From: Candidatus Fibrimonadaceae bacterium
GTDB lineage: Bacteria > Fibrobacterota > Fibrobacteria > Fibrobacterales > Fibrobacteraceae
Assembly: GCA_031281275.1 (NCBI GenBank)
Contig: JAITFP010000036.1
Coordinates: 1 to 47,260, forward strand
Direction of reading: 5' to 3'
DNA: 47,260 bases
Shown here: positions 8,722 through 16,838 of the stretch, piece by piece
Numbering within the stretch: the first letter of the stretch is position 1
Layout of the letters: each line of letters starts with the position of its first letter
Translations under genes and position numbers: made by a program
The notes under the pieces: model-generated
What the model was told of the DNA's origin: nothing
Databases searched by the model: none
What the model saw: only the letters and a program-made list of their open reading frames with translations

Positions 8722-11700
8722 TTATTGGCAACCAATTCCATTAAATGTACCGGTGAAAGTTACGTTTTGCCCTAAGATATTACTGAGTGGCCAAAGTTTT
8801 GTCTCCCAAGCATTACCATTCCATGTATCACTACCTACCGTTACAGAGCAAGTGGAACTACCGCATTGAGTGCGAGCTTGTTGACCGGACGCACATGGAA
8901 GAGAAGTCACTTTAAGGCAAGTAGAAAGAGTTGGCAAACCACTACCAGGCCATTCGTAATCAGTACAACCACCGCCGCCTCCACCGCTAGAACTGCTCGC
9001 CACTGAACTGCTACTCCGCACGGAACTGCTGCTTGCCGCTGAACTGCTGCTTACTATGTTAAAAGAACCAGTACAATGTACTCCATCTTTGCCGCCAGAT
9101 TGACCTAAAGTCAAGGGATGTCCATCGCAATTAATCTGGTACATATAAACATTTCTGTTAGCTACAACGGCAGTAAAAGGATGACTTTCCGGAGGAGTTC
9201 TATTCCAACCAGTTGGACTACTTTTTGAGACATCTCCATCATCATTGCCAGTATAATTGAATTTGGGGTCGCTGGCAGATGCATTCCCGCAACCGTATGT
9301 TGGGAACGGTACGGATTGACCAATGGTGTAAGTGCCAGAAGGAGAAATGCAAGTTGGCCTTTTCACGTTAATAGTTCCGCATGGTATGTTGATTAAAGAT
9401 GTTTCACCGCAATTAACGCTAGATACAGAAATTGTATAGTCACCAGGCTCATGCGCATCTGTGTAATAAGCATATCCACTTCCACTTGTCCAGTTGGTGG
9501 TAGCACCATTAGGCAAGTGCGAACCTGATGTGCTGAAATTCGGAAAGCTTGGCTCTGCTCCATTGCTGCAAGTGATTGTTGGGATACCTATGTTTTCGCC
9601 TTGCGTAACGGAACTTTTAGCCAACTTGCAAGTGGCACTAACAGAAGCACAATCATTTTTTATATCAACAAAACCACATGGAAGTCCTTGATCGGTAACG
9701 GCACCAGAGCTACATTTAAGGAGTTTATCATCGCACCTAATTTCTTGTATAAAAACTTCTCTCTTTCCATCGGATTGGAATGATTGGAGTTCACCATTAT
9801 TCCATTTATCGGGAATGGTTGTTGATAATTGCCCAGGTTTACTGATATCACTGTATCTGAATCTGACATAGCTAGAAGAACCCGTTTTGCAAGCGAATGT
9901 TGGAGGCGGTATGCCAACGCTCTTCTTTTGACAAGCATTAATAGAGCAAGAAACATTTGCTTGGCAAGTAGCAAGATCTGGTTTGTAGTTGCCGCTAGTA
10001 CCTTCTACAATAACATCAAAAGGTCCACAATTTATTCCATCTTTGCCATTTTTTGTACCATAATTTAACACATGACCACCGCATGAAACTTCGTACATAC
10101 GAGTCACTCTATTTAAGCCAATAGTATTAAAATTATGAGGTTTTGGCGGGTCCTCATTCCATTTAATGTTATCTATATTTCCAGTTAATCCAATATCATT
10201 TTCAGGGGAATAATTGAATTTCGGATATGGTGTAGGATCTGTGCTGGCAGTTCCGCAATCGTGTGTTGGAGCTGCTACTGGTGGATTACTAACACAACAG
10301 TTGCTACCTGAGCAGTTGTACGGGTCGGCCTGGGGGCATTTAGATTCATGCGGTCCTGGATTCATATAACAAGTAGGTCTCGCTATTTCAAGGGTGTAAT
10401 TACGCTCACCGTTGACTATGGCGTAGCATATTCCTTCTACATCTTTTGAGCCGCACTTTCCATACGCAGATATTATAGCATTGTTGTTATCTTCGGGACC
10501 GGGATAGTAGTAGTTTCCGCTGAGATCTCTGGCAAGTGGAGGTCCAAACATAGCTTCAAAAACGACATTTGTTGCGGCTCCGCCATTTTCGCACTTAATA
10601 GCAGCTTGTACGTTCTGTCCGTGGGTATATTTTTTTGTAGTAAGTACGCATTCTGCTTCCCCTACATCGTTGCCGCCATCGCCTCCTCCTACCGATGCCC
10701 CTCCTAAATTCACATAGAAACGCGAATGTTTGGCTTTGAGAGTTCCAGTAGTTCCAGTGAAGCTGCATGAATAAATAATACCTTTTTGAGGACTGTCACC
10801 AAACAAATCAATTCCATTGCTAGGGTCAGTGCATTTCAACTGGTTTGCCGATACAGTATCATTCTTAGTTGCTCCGTTCATATACATATATGAGTAGCGA
10901 TTGCGGATATATTGGCGTTTGTTAACGTCAGACGGCAACTCTGATATGCGCACTAAGCGAGGCATTACAAGTATTGATTTTTCAAGATCTTTAATAATAC
11001 CTGTAGGTACTTTTTGTTTGCTTATTTCCTTGCTTTCCACCTTTACCGAAAGGCGGCTGGAGATTGGTATCCAAGACTCATCATTCAATGAGATGGTTTT
11101 TGACGGGTCTTTTACGGTTAATGTACCACATTGTGCGCTAACATTATTACAAGTTCCAGAGGTTACCTTTACCCCTACATTGTATGTACCTTCCTCAAGC
11201 TTATTCCAATTTGGCACATCACCTGTAAAATTGAAACCACCTGTAAGTTTATTAGTGCCACATTTAACTGTTGGCTCAGATATGTTTTCGCCTACATTTC
11301 TATTTTTAGGTAATCCGTTGCAAGTGACTGTTGTGTTTTCCGGCTTGGATACTGTTAAGGTACCGCAGCTAACTTCTGGGCTTTTTTGACAGTTTCCAGA
11401 TTTTGCGTTTGCCTTTACTCTTACATTATAGATCTTTTCATCTTTAAGACAATTCCACGATGGTGCATCCACCCAGTCAAAACCACAAAGTTTTGATGTG
11501 TTGTTTGAGCCTTCGCATGTAACTCTTGGTTGTTGTATTGCATCGCCTACAAAGCCTGTGGCAGGAGGAGGAGTACATTTGAGCGTATATGTTGGCGTGG
11601 GAGTGTTGCCGCCGCCGCTGGAGTTATTGCAGTGTTCGGTGGCTGATAAAATGCTAGACTCCATCAGTTGATCCACAAAGACATCGTTGCCTTTGGAGTA

Positions 11701-13842
11701 AAAATATGGGTTGGTTGCAGAACTTGGCAAATTTATCTTTGCGCATTTGTTCATAAAAACATTTCCGTGTAAAAATCTTTCTGCTGTCGTGTTAAATTCT
11801 CTTATATCTCCATCGCTAAAAATAAAATAGTTATACTCCGATGTTTGTGGTATTTTTCCAGTTTCTTGTCCAGCTAGTTCAATTCTACCATTAAAACCAT
11901 TGGGGAAATAAAGCATAACGATTGAATTTTTACCAGTTGGCGGAAGATATAAATATCCGATATTATATGGGTTATTAGGGTCGAACGCAGGTTTTCCTTT
12001 TTCAAAATCAAATATTATAATAAATTTGCCATCGCCCAGATTTCCATCAACTCTTTGAAAATTATAATTGTTTTTTACATAAATAACAAACCATTCATTT
12101 TTGTCGCTGGGGTCTTTTTTGTAAATTTCATCTGACTTCTTGCTTTTCCAGCAAGTATTGAGTTCGGTCAATAAAGGTGACCATTCCTTTGATAGATTCA
12201 TTTGTCCAGAACCCGGAGCGCACCCCCCAGGTTGACCATCTCTATGCGCCCATTTCGCAGTAGTAGTTTTTACATTATTATAAATATCCATATCAAATTT
12301 TACTGGAGGTCTCTCGCAACTCTGTTTCATGGAGCCTTTAAGCACTAGCTCCTCTTCTAAGTTTTTCAACGGATCTGCACCCCAGCTTGCATCAGGATCA
12401 CACTTAGAAGGGGCAGCATTTGTTGATTTAAAATTAAAATTTGGGTTTGAATTATCTTTGTAATTCGGGGCAGTTCCAGTCCATGAAACATTTGGTCCCA
12501 AACACAACTTAGAACCAAATGTAGGCCAAAGCCCAGGTTTATTATCGTTATTTTTATTCTGACTTTGATTAGTTGTAAATTGTTTAATATATGCATTTCC
12601 CTTTACTTCAAATTTGCTGGTAGATATATTGTCCGCTGATTCATAATTTAAATTTATATGAGGAATAGTATCTCTTTTACCATTTGTACCATTCTTACCG
12701 TCCATAACCAAGTTACCTTCCATTTTAAAATCCAAATTACCTCCACCACCTTCACCAGTAAAAGCAAAATAGGGTCCCCTAATAGTGGTATTGCCTTTAA
12801 TATTTACAGTTCCGCCCAATTGACCTTGGCAACCTAGCTGTGTACTTCCGCCAGCCGGATTACAAACTTTTTTAGGTAAAACATTAGGATTCACACTATC
12901 TGCAAAATATGCCGAACCTTCAATGAGTAGAGTACTCATTGAAACTCTAGGATGGAACTCATTAACATATATATTGCCACCCTTGAGAGGACCATTCTTG
13001 TATTCAGTGGCTTTTTTTATCCAATCACTACCACTTGCGCACATATCAAATACTCCATTTGCGTACAAATCGCCATAAATATTAATACCATTATTTGCGT
13101 AAAAATTTCCGTCTAGTATCAAATAACCAGCTGTATCTTTGCTGCCTATTTTAATAGAGTTGAGAGCCTGACCTCCACCGTTGCACTCGTCAGCTGTTTG
13201 AGTTATAATCATTGTCCTCGCGTCTATCCTGCCCACTGTTGCCATATTACCCCATAAATCAGGGAGAGCGCATTTAGCAACTGATGGGGGTGGGGGTGGA
13301 TCTGCCGTGCATGTTGGTGGTTCTGGGTTAGGTTGTGGCTCGCATTTATCCACCTGCACAGGCTCCGGTTCCTCTGGCGGTTCATCCTCAAAATCTTTTA
13401 AAGGGGTTATTGTTGTTTTATACAATCCACTCACTTTTAATATTGCCGTCTGGGTCACTTCAGAGTTATCTCTTGCCTTGCCCTGCACCAGAACTTTCAA
13501 CCTAACTGGTTGATTATTTCCGCCCGTAACATCCGCTCCAATCAAATAAGCTTCAAAATTCTGTTGTTTGTCGCCCTTCATGCCGCCTAAGTCTATTTTT
13601 ATAGGTTTAGGTGCTGTTTCCACATATTGAGTCACCAATTCACCAGCTTCTACGCCGCGGTTTGCAAGCCAGCTATGCACTGCATCTACGCCGCTTTCGC
13701 TTGCTTGGTAAGCCTCGCTGGCTTTTAGCCTTGCGCCGCTGGAGAAATTTTCCGAACCGAGCATACGGAAAAGGACTATGCTCGCCGTAGTAGCAGCAAG
13801 CATAAACATCAAAACAGCAATTAAAGAAATACCGCGTTTCAT
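8722..13842 (-). CDS. Giant PilX-like pilin-associated protein, copy A
   Basis: 1706 residues. The N-terminus (MKRGISLIAVLMFMLAATTA, then SENFSSGARLKASEAYQASESG) is that of PilX-type type IV pilus assembly proteins: one hydrophobic helix followed by the 'A-A-SG-x-A' membrane-proximal region. Residue ~150-190 is a Pro/Glu-rich linker. Residues ~195-730 are rich in Gly/Asn with many short 'GN-I-YGDLYANG' stretches, suggestive of a beta-solenoid. Residues ~740-1595 hold repeated Cys-rich modules ending in a (M)Y-x-(V/I)-x-C-(D/G)-G core. A polyserine linker (~1596-1620) and a Cys-containing tail end the protein. Last gene of operon A; 10 bp after pilW-A. Likely surface tip or adhesin; substrate unknown. 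Confidence 0.85.
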   Translation of the reverse strand: MKRGISLIAVLMFMLAATTASIVLFRMLGSENFSSGARLKASEAYQASESGVDAVHSWLANRGVEAGELVTQYVETAPKPIKIDLGGMKGDKQQNFEAYLIGADVTGGNNQPVRLKVLVQGKARDNSEVTQTAILKVSGLYKTTITPLKDFEDEPPEEPEPVQVDKCEPQPNPEPPTCTADPPPPPSVAKCALPDLWGNMATVGRIDARTMIITQTADECNGGGQALNSIKIGSKDTAGYLILDGNFYANNGINIYGDLYANGVFDMCASGSDWIKKATEYKNGPLKGGNIYVNEFHPRVSMSTLLIEGSAYFADSVNPNVLPKKVCNPAGGSTQLGCQGQLGGTVNIKGNTTIRGPYFAFTGEGGGGNLDFKMEGNLVMDGKNGTNGKRDTIPHINLNYESADNISTSKFEVKGNAYIKQFTTNQSQNKNNDNKPGLWPTFGSKLCLGPNVSWTGTAPNYKDNSNPNFNFKSTNAAPSKCDPDASWGADPLKNLEEELVLKGSMKQSCERPPVKFDMDIYNNVKTTTAKWAHRDGQPGGCAPGSGQMNLSKEWSPLLTELNTCWKSKKSDEIYKKDPSDKNEWFVIYVKNNYNFQRVDGNLGDGKFIIIFDFEKGKPAFDPNNPYNIGYLYLPPTGKNSIVMLYFPNGFNGRIELAGQETGKIPQTSEYNYFIFSDGDIREFNTTAERFLHGNVFMNKCAKINLPSSATNPYFYSKGNDVFVDQLMESSILSATEHCNNSSGGGNTPTPTYTLKCTPPPATGFVGDAIQQPRVTCEGSNNTSKLCGFDWVDAPSWNCLKDEKIYNVRVKANAKSGNCQKSPEVSCGTLTVSKPENTTVTCNGLPKNRNVGENISEPTVKCGTNKLTGGFNFTGDVPNWNKLEEGTYNVGVKVTSGTCNNVSAQCGTLTVKDPSKTISLNDESWIPISSRLSVKVESKEISKQKVPTGIIKDLEKSILVMPRLVRISELPSDVNKRQYIRNRYSYMYMNGATKNDTVSANQLKCTDPSNGIDLFGDSPQKGIIYSCSFTGTTGTLKAKHSRFYVNLGGASVGGGDGGNDVGEAECVLTTKKYTHGQNVQAAIKCENGGAATNVVFEAMFGPPLARDLSGNYYYPGPEDNNNAIISAYGKCGSKDVEGICYAIVNGERNYTLEIARPTCYMNPGPHESKCPQADPYNCSGSNCCVSNPPVAAPTHDCGTASTDPTPYPKFNYSPENDIGLTGNIDNIKWNEDPPKPHNFNTIGLNRVTRMYEVSCGGHVLNYGTKNGKDGINCGPFDVIVEGTSGNYKPDLATCQANVSCSINACQKKSVGIPPPTFACKTGSSSYVRFRYSDISKPGQLSTTIPDKWNNGELQSFQSDGKREVFIQEIRCDDKLLKCSSGAVTDQGLPCGFVDIKNDCASVSATCKLAKSSVTQGENIGIPTITCSNGAEPSFPNFSTSGSHLPNGATTNWTSGSGYAYYTDAHEPGDYTISVSSVNCGETSLINIPCGTINVKRPTCISPSGTYTIGQSVPFPTYGCGNASASDPKFNYTGNDDGDVSKSSPTGWNRTPPESHPFTAVVANRNVYMYQINCDGHPLTLGQSGGKDGVHCTGSFNIVSSSSAASSSSVRSSSSVASSSSGGGGGGCTDYEWPGSGLPTLSTCLKVTSLPCASGQQARTQCGSSTCSVTVGSDTWNGNAWETKLWPLSNILGQNVTFTGTFNGIGCQ

Positions 13843-13852
13843 AAAACCTCCT

Positions 13853-15697
13853 TTACTCTCCTATTACTCCATTATTCGGGGTTGCTACTATAATTCCTCT
13901 TCCTTTTTGTGAAAATGTTCCTGATTTTCTCTCTTCTTTGCCTATCTTCATTTCCACCATAAGCTCAAAGGCTTTCACACTTTTTTTCTCTTTTATTTTT
14001 TTCTTTATATCCTGTTCAGTGCCTTCTACCTTGCCTATGCCGTAGTTTTCATTGTTTTCATTGTAGTCTGGATCACCTGGTTTTGGAAAATGAATGCTTT
14101 CGTCTGTTTTGCGGAACACTTTAAAATCTTCAAACGTAAATTCGCCTTTTTGGTTCCAATCCGTGGGAGAATAGAAAGCCAGCGTTATTGCAACGCAAGC
14201 CTCTACATATTTTTTAAACGAAAACTCAATATGTCTTGCCATATCTTTGGAGGCAGCGTCTTGCGGCGGATAGAAGAGGACATCTTGGGGTGCACCAGTA
14301 ATTGGAATTCCCTGTTTGGTTCTAAGTCCTATGGATAGATGATCTACACCGGGTTGGAACTGAGTGCTTTCGTCATCGTTGAAGGGCATTTTGAACTCTA
14401 TTACATAGGTTTTTAGACTATCGAATTTTAGCATATAGCAGTTTGAAGGTTGCAAATCATCGCATTTTTGCGAGACCTCATTGCTAAGATAAAGCTCGTG
14501 TTTTAATTGTCCAGGTGGGTTAATAGGATTTGGGGTGAAACCAGACACTTCCGTTCTGGTGCTATAGTTTTTGCAATCACTTGGTTTCACAACATCGCCA
14601 GACCCACGTGAGTATAGACCAAATTTATCTTCGCTACCCTTAGGGGGAAAAAGAGTGTCTGGGATTGCTATGGAGGGGGTGAGTTTGAAGTTTGTAATGT
14701 TCGTTGCCATCAGTACCCTAGAAGCAGCGTTTATATCGCTGGCGTATTTGCAATCTTCGTCTTGGCTGTCTGATACTGATACTACTCTGCATCTGCGAAA
14801 GAGGCTATCTCCAATGATGGTATTATACAAAGCTATTTCTCGAACAGATGTGAAATTGCCATTATCATCAAACACGGCTTTTCTAAAAACCAAACTATCT
14901 GCAAAAGGATAAGTATTTTTCCTTCTGATAAGTACATAAGACGAGAAATCTTTTTTTTCGAGATCTTCGTTGCTGATATCCCAATATACGTCAGATTTCG
15001 TTGTGACTTTGTCACCATCGCTGGTATTTTGCAACCAAGCCTTAACTCCCATTTGCGAAATATCTTCGGTGAGCAAATTCGCGAGCTTGCCAATTTCTGC
15101 GCTGCTTTTGAGCAAATTCTGGCTACGTATCCGCATAGCAGTTGAATCGCTAAAAACACGCCCAGCCACAACTATTATGAAGCTCATTATAGCCATATAA
15201 ACGAGAAGTTCTATTAGGGTAAATCCAGATTTACTTGCTTGGCTAGTAGCTAGTGGGAAGTGGCTAGTGGTTACTTTTCTAGCGATTTTCTTAATGCAGT
15301 CAGTAAACGACCTACTGAGCCTATTTGTTTGGTTATTTTCTCTAACTTTTCTTTGTTCATATATCCTATTCTCTCTGCTATCAACATCTGTGTTTCCAAT
15401 TCTTTTAGCGAACCATTTGCTATCAAAAGAAAATGAGCATAATCCTTGCCACTCAGTCTGCCGTTGCCCTCTGCTATATTGCTCGGAACGGATACTGCTG
15501 CACGGCGAATCTGATTCGTTAATCCATAAATCTCTTCCTTCGGAAATTCCTTCGTTGCCAAATACACAATCTCTACAAGATTCATTGCCTCTTGCCAAGC
15601 CACCAAATTTTTGAATGTCTCCATAAGCCCTAATATAGAAACGCCCACTAGCCACTAGCCACTCCCCACTCCCTAAATTTAAATTAGCACATCCCAT
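13853..15697 (-). CDS. PilW-like prepilin, copy A, split from its leader by an inserted cassette
   Basis: The prepilin core (SGFTLIELLVYMAIMSFIIVVAGRVFSDSTAMRIRSQN) starts only near base 15230 and is closely matched by copy B at 18831, where the ATG lies 4 codons before FTLIELL. Here the ATG (15697, after AGGTGAG) is separated from the core by a ~430-bp insert encoding a four-helix-bundle protein. The frame happens to stay open through the insert, so an uninterrupted product would carry a ~160-residue leader, far longer than prepilin peptidase substrates normally have. No ATG, GTG or TTG is available between the insert and FTLIELL in this frame. Functional state doubtful. The C-terminal ~450 residues look intact. 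Confidence 0.8.
   Translation of the reverse strand: MGCANLNLGSGEWLVASGRFYIRAYGDIQKFGGLARGNESCRDCVFGNEGISEGRDLWINESDSPCSSIRSEQYSRGQRQTEWQGLCSFSFDSKWFAKRIGNTDVDSRENRIYEQRKVRENNQTNRLSRSFTDCIKKIARKVTTSHFPLATSQASKSGFTLIELLVYMAIMSFIIVVAGRVFSDSTAMRIRSQNLLKSSAEIGKLANLLTEDISQMGVKAWLQNTSDGDKVTTKSDVYWDISNEDLEKKDFSSYVLIRRKNTYPFADSLVFRKAVFDDNGNFTSVREIALYNTIIGDSLFRRCRVVSVSDSQDEDCKYASDINAASRVLMATNITNFKLTPSIAIPDTLFPPKGSEDKFGLYSRGSGDVVKPSDCKNYSTRTEVSGFTPNPINPPGQLKHELYLSNEVSQKCDDLQPSNCYMLKFDSLKTYVIEFKMPFNDDESTQFQPGVDHLSIGLRTKQGIPITGAPQDVLFYPPQDAASKDMARHIEFSFKKYVEACVAITLAFYSPTDWNQKGEFTFEDFKVFRKTDESIHFPKPGDPDYNENNENYGIGKVEGTEQDIKKKIKEKKSVKAFELMVEMKIGKEERKSGTFSQKGRGIIVATPNNGVIGE
15271..15624 (-). CDS. Four-helix-bundle protein (S23/IVP family)
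   Basis: About 117 residues from ATG 15624 (METFKNLVAWQEAMNLV). Family hallmarks are visible: F..L..WQ.A..L, FPKEE.YGLTNQIRRAAVSVPSNIAEG, and a C-terminal E..Q..IA...GY...E. This family occurs in intervening sequences of 23S rRNA genes and as Avd, the accessory protein of diversity-generating retroelements. No reverse transcriptase or template repeat is seen here, so the IVS-passenger role is the nearer comparison. It overlaps the pilW-A frame on the same strand in another frame. Confidence 0.88.
   Translation of the reverse strand: METFKNLVAWQEAMNLVEIVYLATKEFPKEEIYGLTNQIRRAAVSVPSNIAEGNGRLSGKDYAHFLLIANGSLKELETQMLIAERIGYMNKEKLEKITKQIGSVGRLLTALRKSLEK
15632..15642 (-). promoter_or_regulatory. 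Promoter box carried by the S23 cassette
   Basis: Minus-strand GTTTCTATATT ends 7 nt before ATG 15624, inside the inserted cassette. The cassette therefore seems to bring its own leaderless-type promoter matching the host's box, and may also drive pilW-A downstream. Confidence 0.45.
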
Positions 15698-15699
15698 AC

Positions 15700-16176
15700 T
15701 CACCTCACCACCTTTGACATTTTTATGGACTGGTCTGAACCTTTAAATTTCCACTTAACGGTTGCTTGAATGTTTCTGGCAAAGTAGTTGCTGCTTGCCG
15801 ATAATACCAAATTGGTACTTTCATTTTCATGTGTGTTCGCGTCTATGAAATTACCAGAACTGCTGGAAGGAGAAGAAAGGTATTCTACTTTTACGTAAAA
15901 CTTCATTGGCTTTTCATCGTCTTTTCCTCCAAAAGAGTAGTCACGACCATTGGGATCGTCTATTATTGGAACATTATCATTACCTGGAAGCGAATTTATG
16001 CCCAATGCCCCCAGCGAATCCAAAACGTGTTGCGCAATAATGTTGGCGGCATCGCGTGCCCTTATGCGCAAAATAGCCTCTCTGTTTCCGATTTGCAATC
16101 TATTTAACGCAATAACCAAAAAGCCTAGCACAATTGCGGCTACTAAAACTTCAAGGAGACCGAAACCTTTTTTCAT
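15700..16176 (-). CDS. PilV-like minor prepilin, copy A
   Basis: 158 residues beginning MKKGFGLLEVLVAAIVLGFLVIALNRLQ: very short leader, prepilin peptidase site G|F-G-L-L-E (Glu at +5) and hydrophobic N-terminal helix, as in PilV/GspI minor pilins. Start chosen at ATG 16176 because it overlaps the fimT-A stop as ATGA, the same arrangement as in copy B. Second gene of operon A. The N-terminal ~60 residues are near-identical to copy B; the middle (~60-110) differs. Confidence 0.88.
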   Translation of the reverse strand: MKKGFGLLEVLVAAIVLGFLVIALNRLQIGNREAILRIRARDAANIIAQHVLDSLGALGINSLPGNDNVPIIDDPNGRDYSFGGKDDEKPMKFYVKVEYLSSPSSSSGNFIDANTHENESTNLVLSASSNYFARNIQATVKWKFKGSDQSIKMSKVVR

Positions 16177-16763
16177 AAGGGCCTCCAAGTTGTATTATTA
16201 TTTCCCCTTCTTATGTATGCTTTAAATGAATTTTCATCTGTCGTTTTGCCAGCACCGCCGCAGTAGCCTCTAGAATCGCATACGGCAAAAGAACCCTTCC
16301 CAGCTATGCCGGAGAGACCTATGCGAATTTCTGATTTAACATCGTTTTTGAACGTTCCAGGCACTGGAACATCATTTGGAATTATTGAAAAACTTTTATT
16401 AAAAAGTTCGCTAGAAATTCTTTTGCTATTGTCTGCACCACATTCAGTTACGGTAGCGGTAGTATCTTCGGCTATTATCGCATCGCCTTTTATGCATATT
16501 CTAACCACCTTATTTTGCCGCTTTGCATCCATCAAGGCTCTTTCCGTAAAAGTTCTTATGGTTTGCGCCACTTCTTTGGCGCGGTTGGTGGAAATCAATT
16601 CAACTAGGCTAGAATAGGCAAGCGTAGCGAGAATGCCTATGACTATAACAACCACCATCACTTCTATCAATGTAAATCCATTATAAATCCCTCCATTTTT
16701 TGAAACTGCCGCGCCGGCTTTTCTCAAAGCCCGCCCAGAAGTCCTGTAAATGGCGAATTTCAT
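16173..16763 (-). CDS. FimT/GspH-like minor prepilin, copy A (intact, joined to promoter)
   Basis: 196 residues. A ~28-residue leader (MKFAIYRTSGRALRKAGAAV SKNGGIYNG) precedes FTLIEVMVVVIVIGILATLAYSSLVELISTNRAKEVAQTIRTFTERALMDAKRQN, a typical FimT/GspH prepilin with cleavage G|F and Glu+5. AGAGG lies 6 nt before the ATG. First gene of operon A; its leader codons K-A-G-A-A-V contain one copy of the 15-bp inverted repeat (16704-16718), so the promoter and first ~20 codons lie inside the proposed invertible segment. Confidence 0.9.
   Translation of the reverse strand: MKFAIYRTSGRALRKAGAAVSKNGGIYNGFTLIEVMVVVIVIGILATLAYSSLVELISTNRAKEVAQTIRTFTERALMDAKRQNKVVRICIKGDAIIAEDTTATVTECGADNSKRISSELFNKSFSIIPNDVPVPGTFKNDVKSEIRIGLSGIAGKGSFAVCDSRGYCGGAGKTTDENSFKAYIRRGNNNTTWRPL
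16704..16718 (-). repeat. Inverted repeat, left crossover site (in fimT-A leader)
   Basis: Minus strand GCCGGCGCGGCAGTT, a 15-bp exact inverted copy of 17810-17824. On the plus strand it reads AACTGCCG-CGC-CGGC; the asymmetric centre (CGC here, GCG at the other site) gives the two sites opposite polarity, as needed for inversion. It encodes leader residues A-G-A-A-V of fimT-A. Confidence 0.85.
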
Positions 16764-16776
16764 AGCAAACCTCTCA

Positions 16777-16804
16777 TTGTCCTATATATATAAATATATA
16801 TTAT
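16777..16804 (+). promoter_or_regulatory. Divergent promoter of the recombinase gene
   Basis: Plus strand: -35 TTGTCC (16777-16782), 16-bp spacer, TATTAT (16799-16804). TTGTCCTA at 16777-16784 and TAGGACAA at 16808-16815 are exact inverted repeats around a 23-bp all-A/T core, so the two promoters overlap face to face and may share a regulator or compete. Confidence 0.5.
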
Positions 16805-16815
16805 TTTTAGGACAA
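16787..16815 (-). promoter_or_regulatory. Promoter of pilin operon (inside invertible segment)
   Basis: Minus strand: -35 TTGTCC (16815-16810), 17-bp spacer, -10 TATATA (16792-16787), followed by a ~20-nt leader with GAGAGG before the fimT-A ATG. It is the only evident promoter for either pilin operon. Confidence 0.6.
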
Positions 16816-16838
16816 AAACTCAATTTAGGAGGGCTTTT

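Larger units (their letters stand above)
15241..15673. mobile_element. S23/four-helix-bundle cassette inserted in pilW-A
   Basis: About 433 bp bounded by imperfect inverted repeats. 15253-15270 (GTGGGAAGTGGCTAGTGG) matches the reverse complement of 15652-15669 at 17 of 18 bases, and both ends carry further CTAGTGG/CCACTAG units. Copy B of pilW lacks the whole segment. The left repeat directly abuts the stop codon of the encoded gene. Four-helix-bundle (IVP/S23) genes are known as passengers of intervening sequences in 23S rRNA genes; here the unit interrupts a protein-coding gene. Exact ends are uncertain by a few bases. Confidence 0.75.

Noticed and set aside
15271-15624. Diversity-generating retroelement (the S23 protein is related to Avd, and large surface proteins are nearby)
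   Set aside because: No reverse transcriptase, template repeat or adenine-biased variable repeat is seen in the window.
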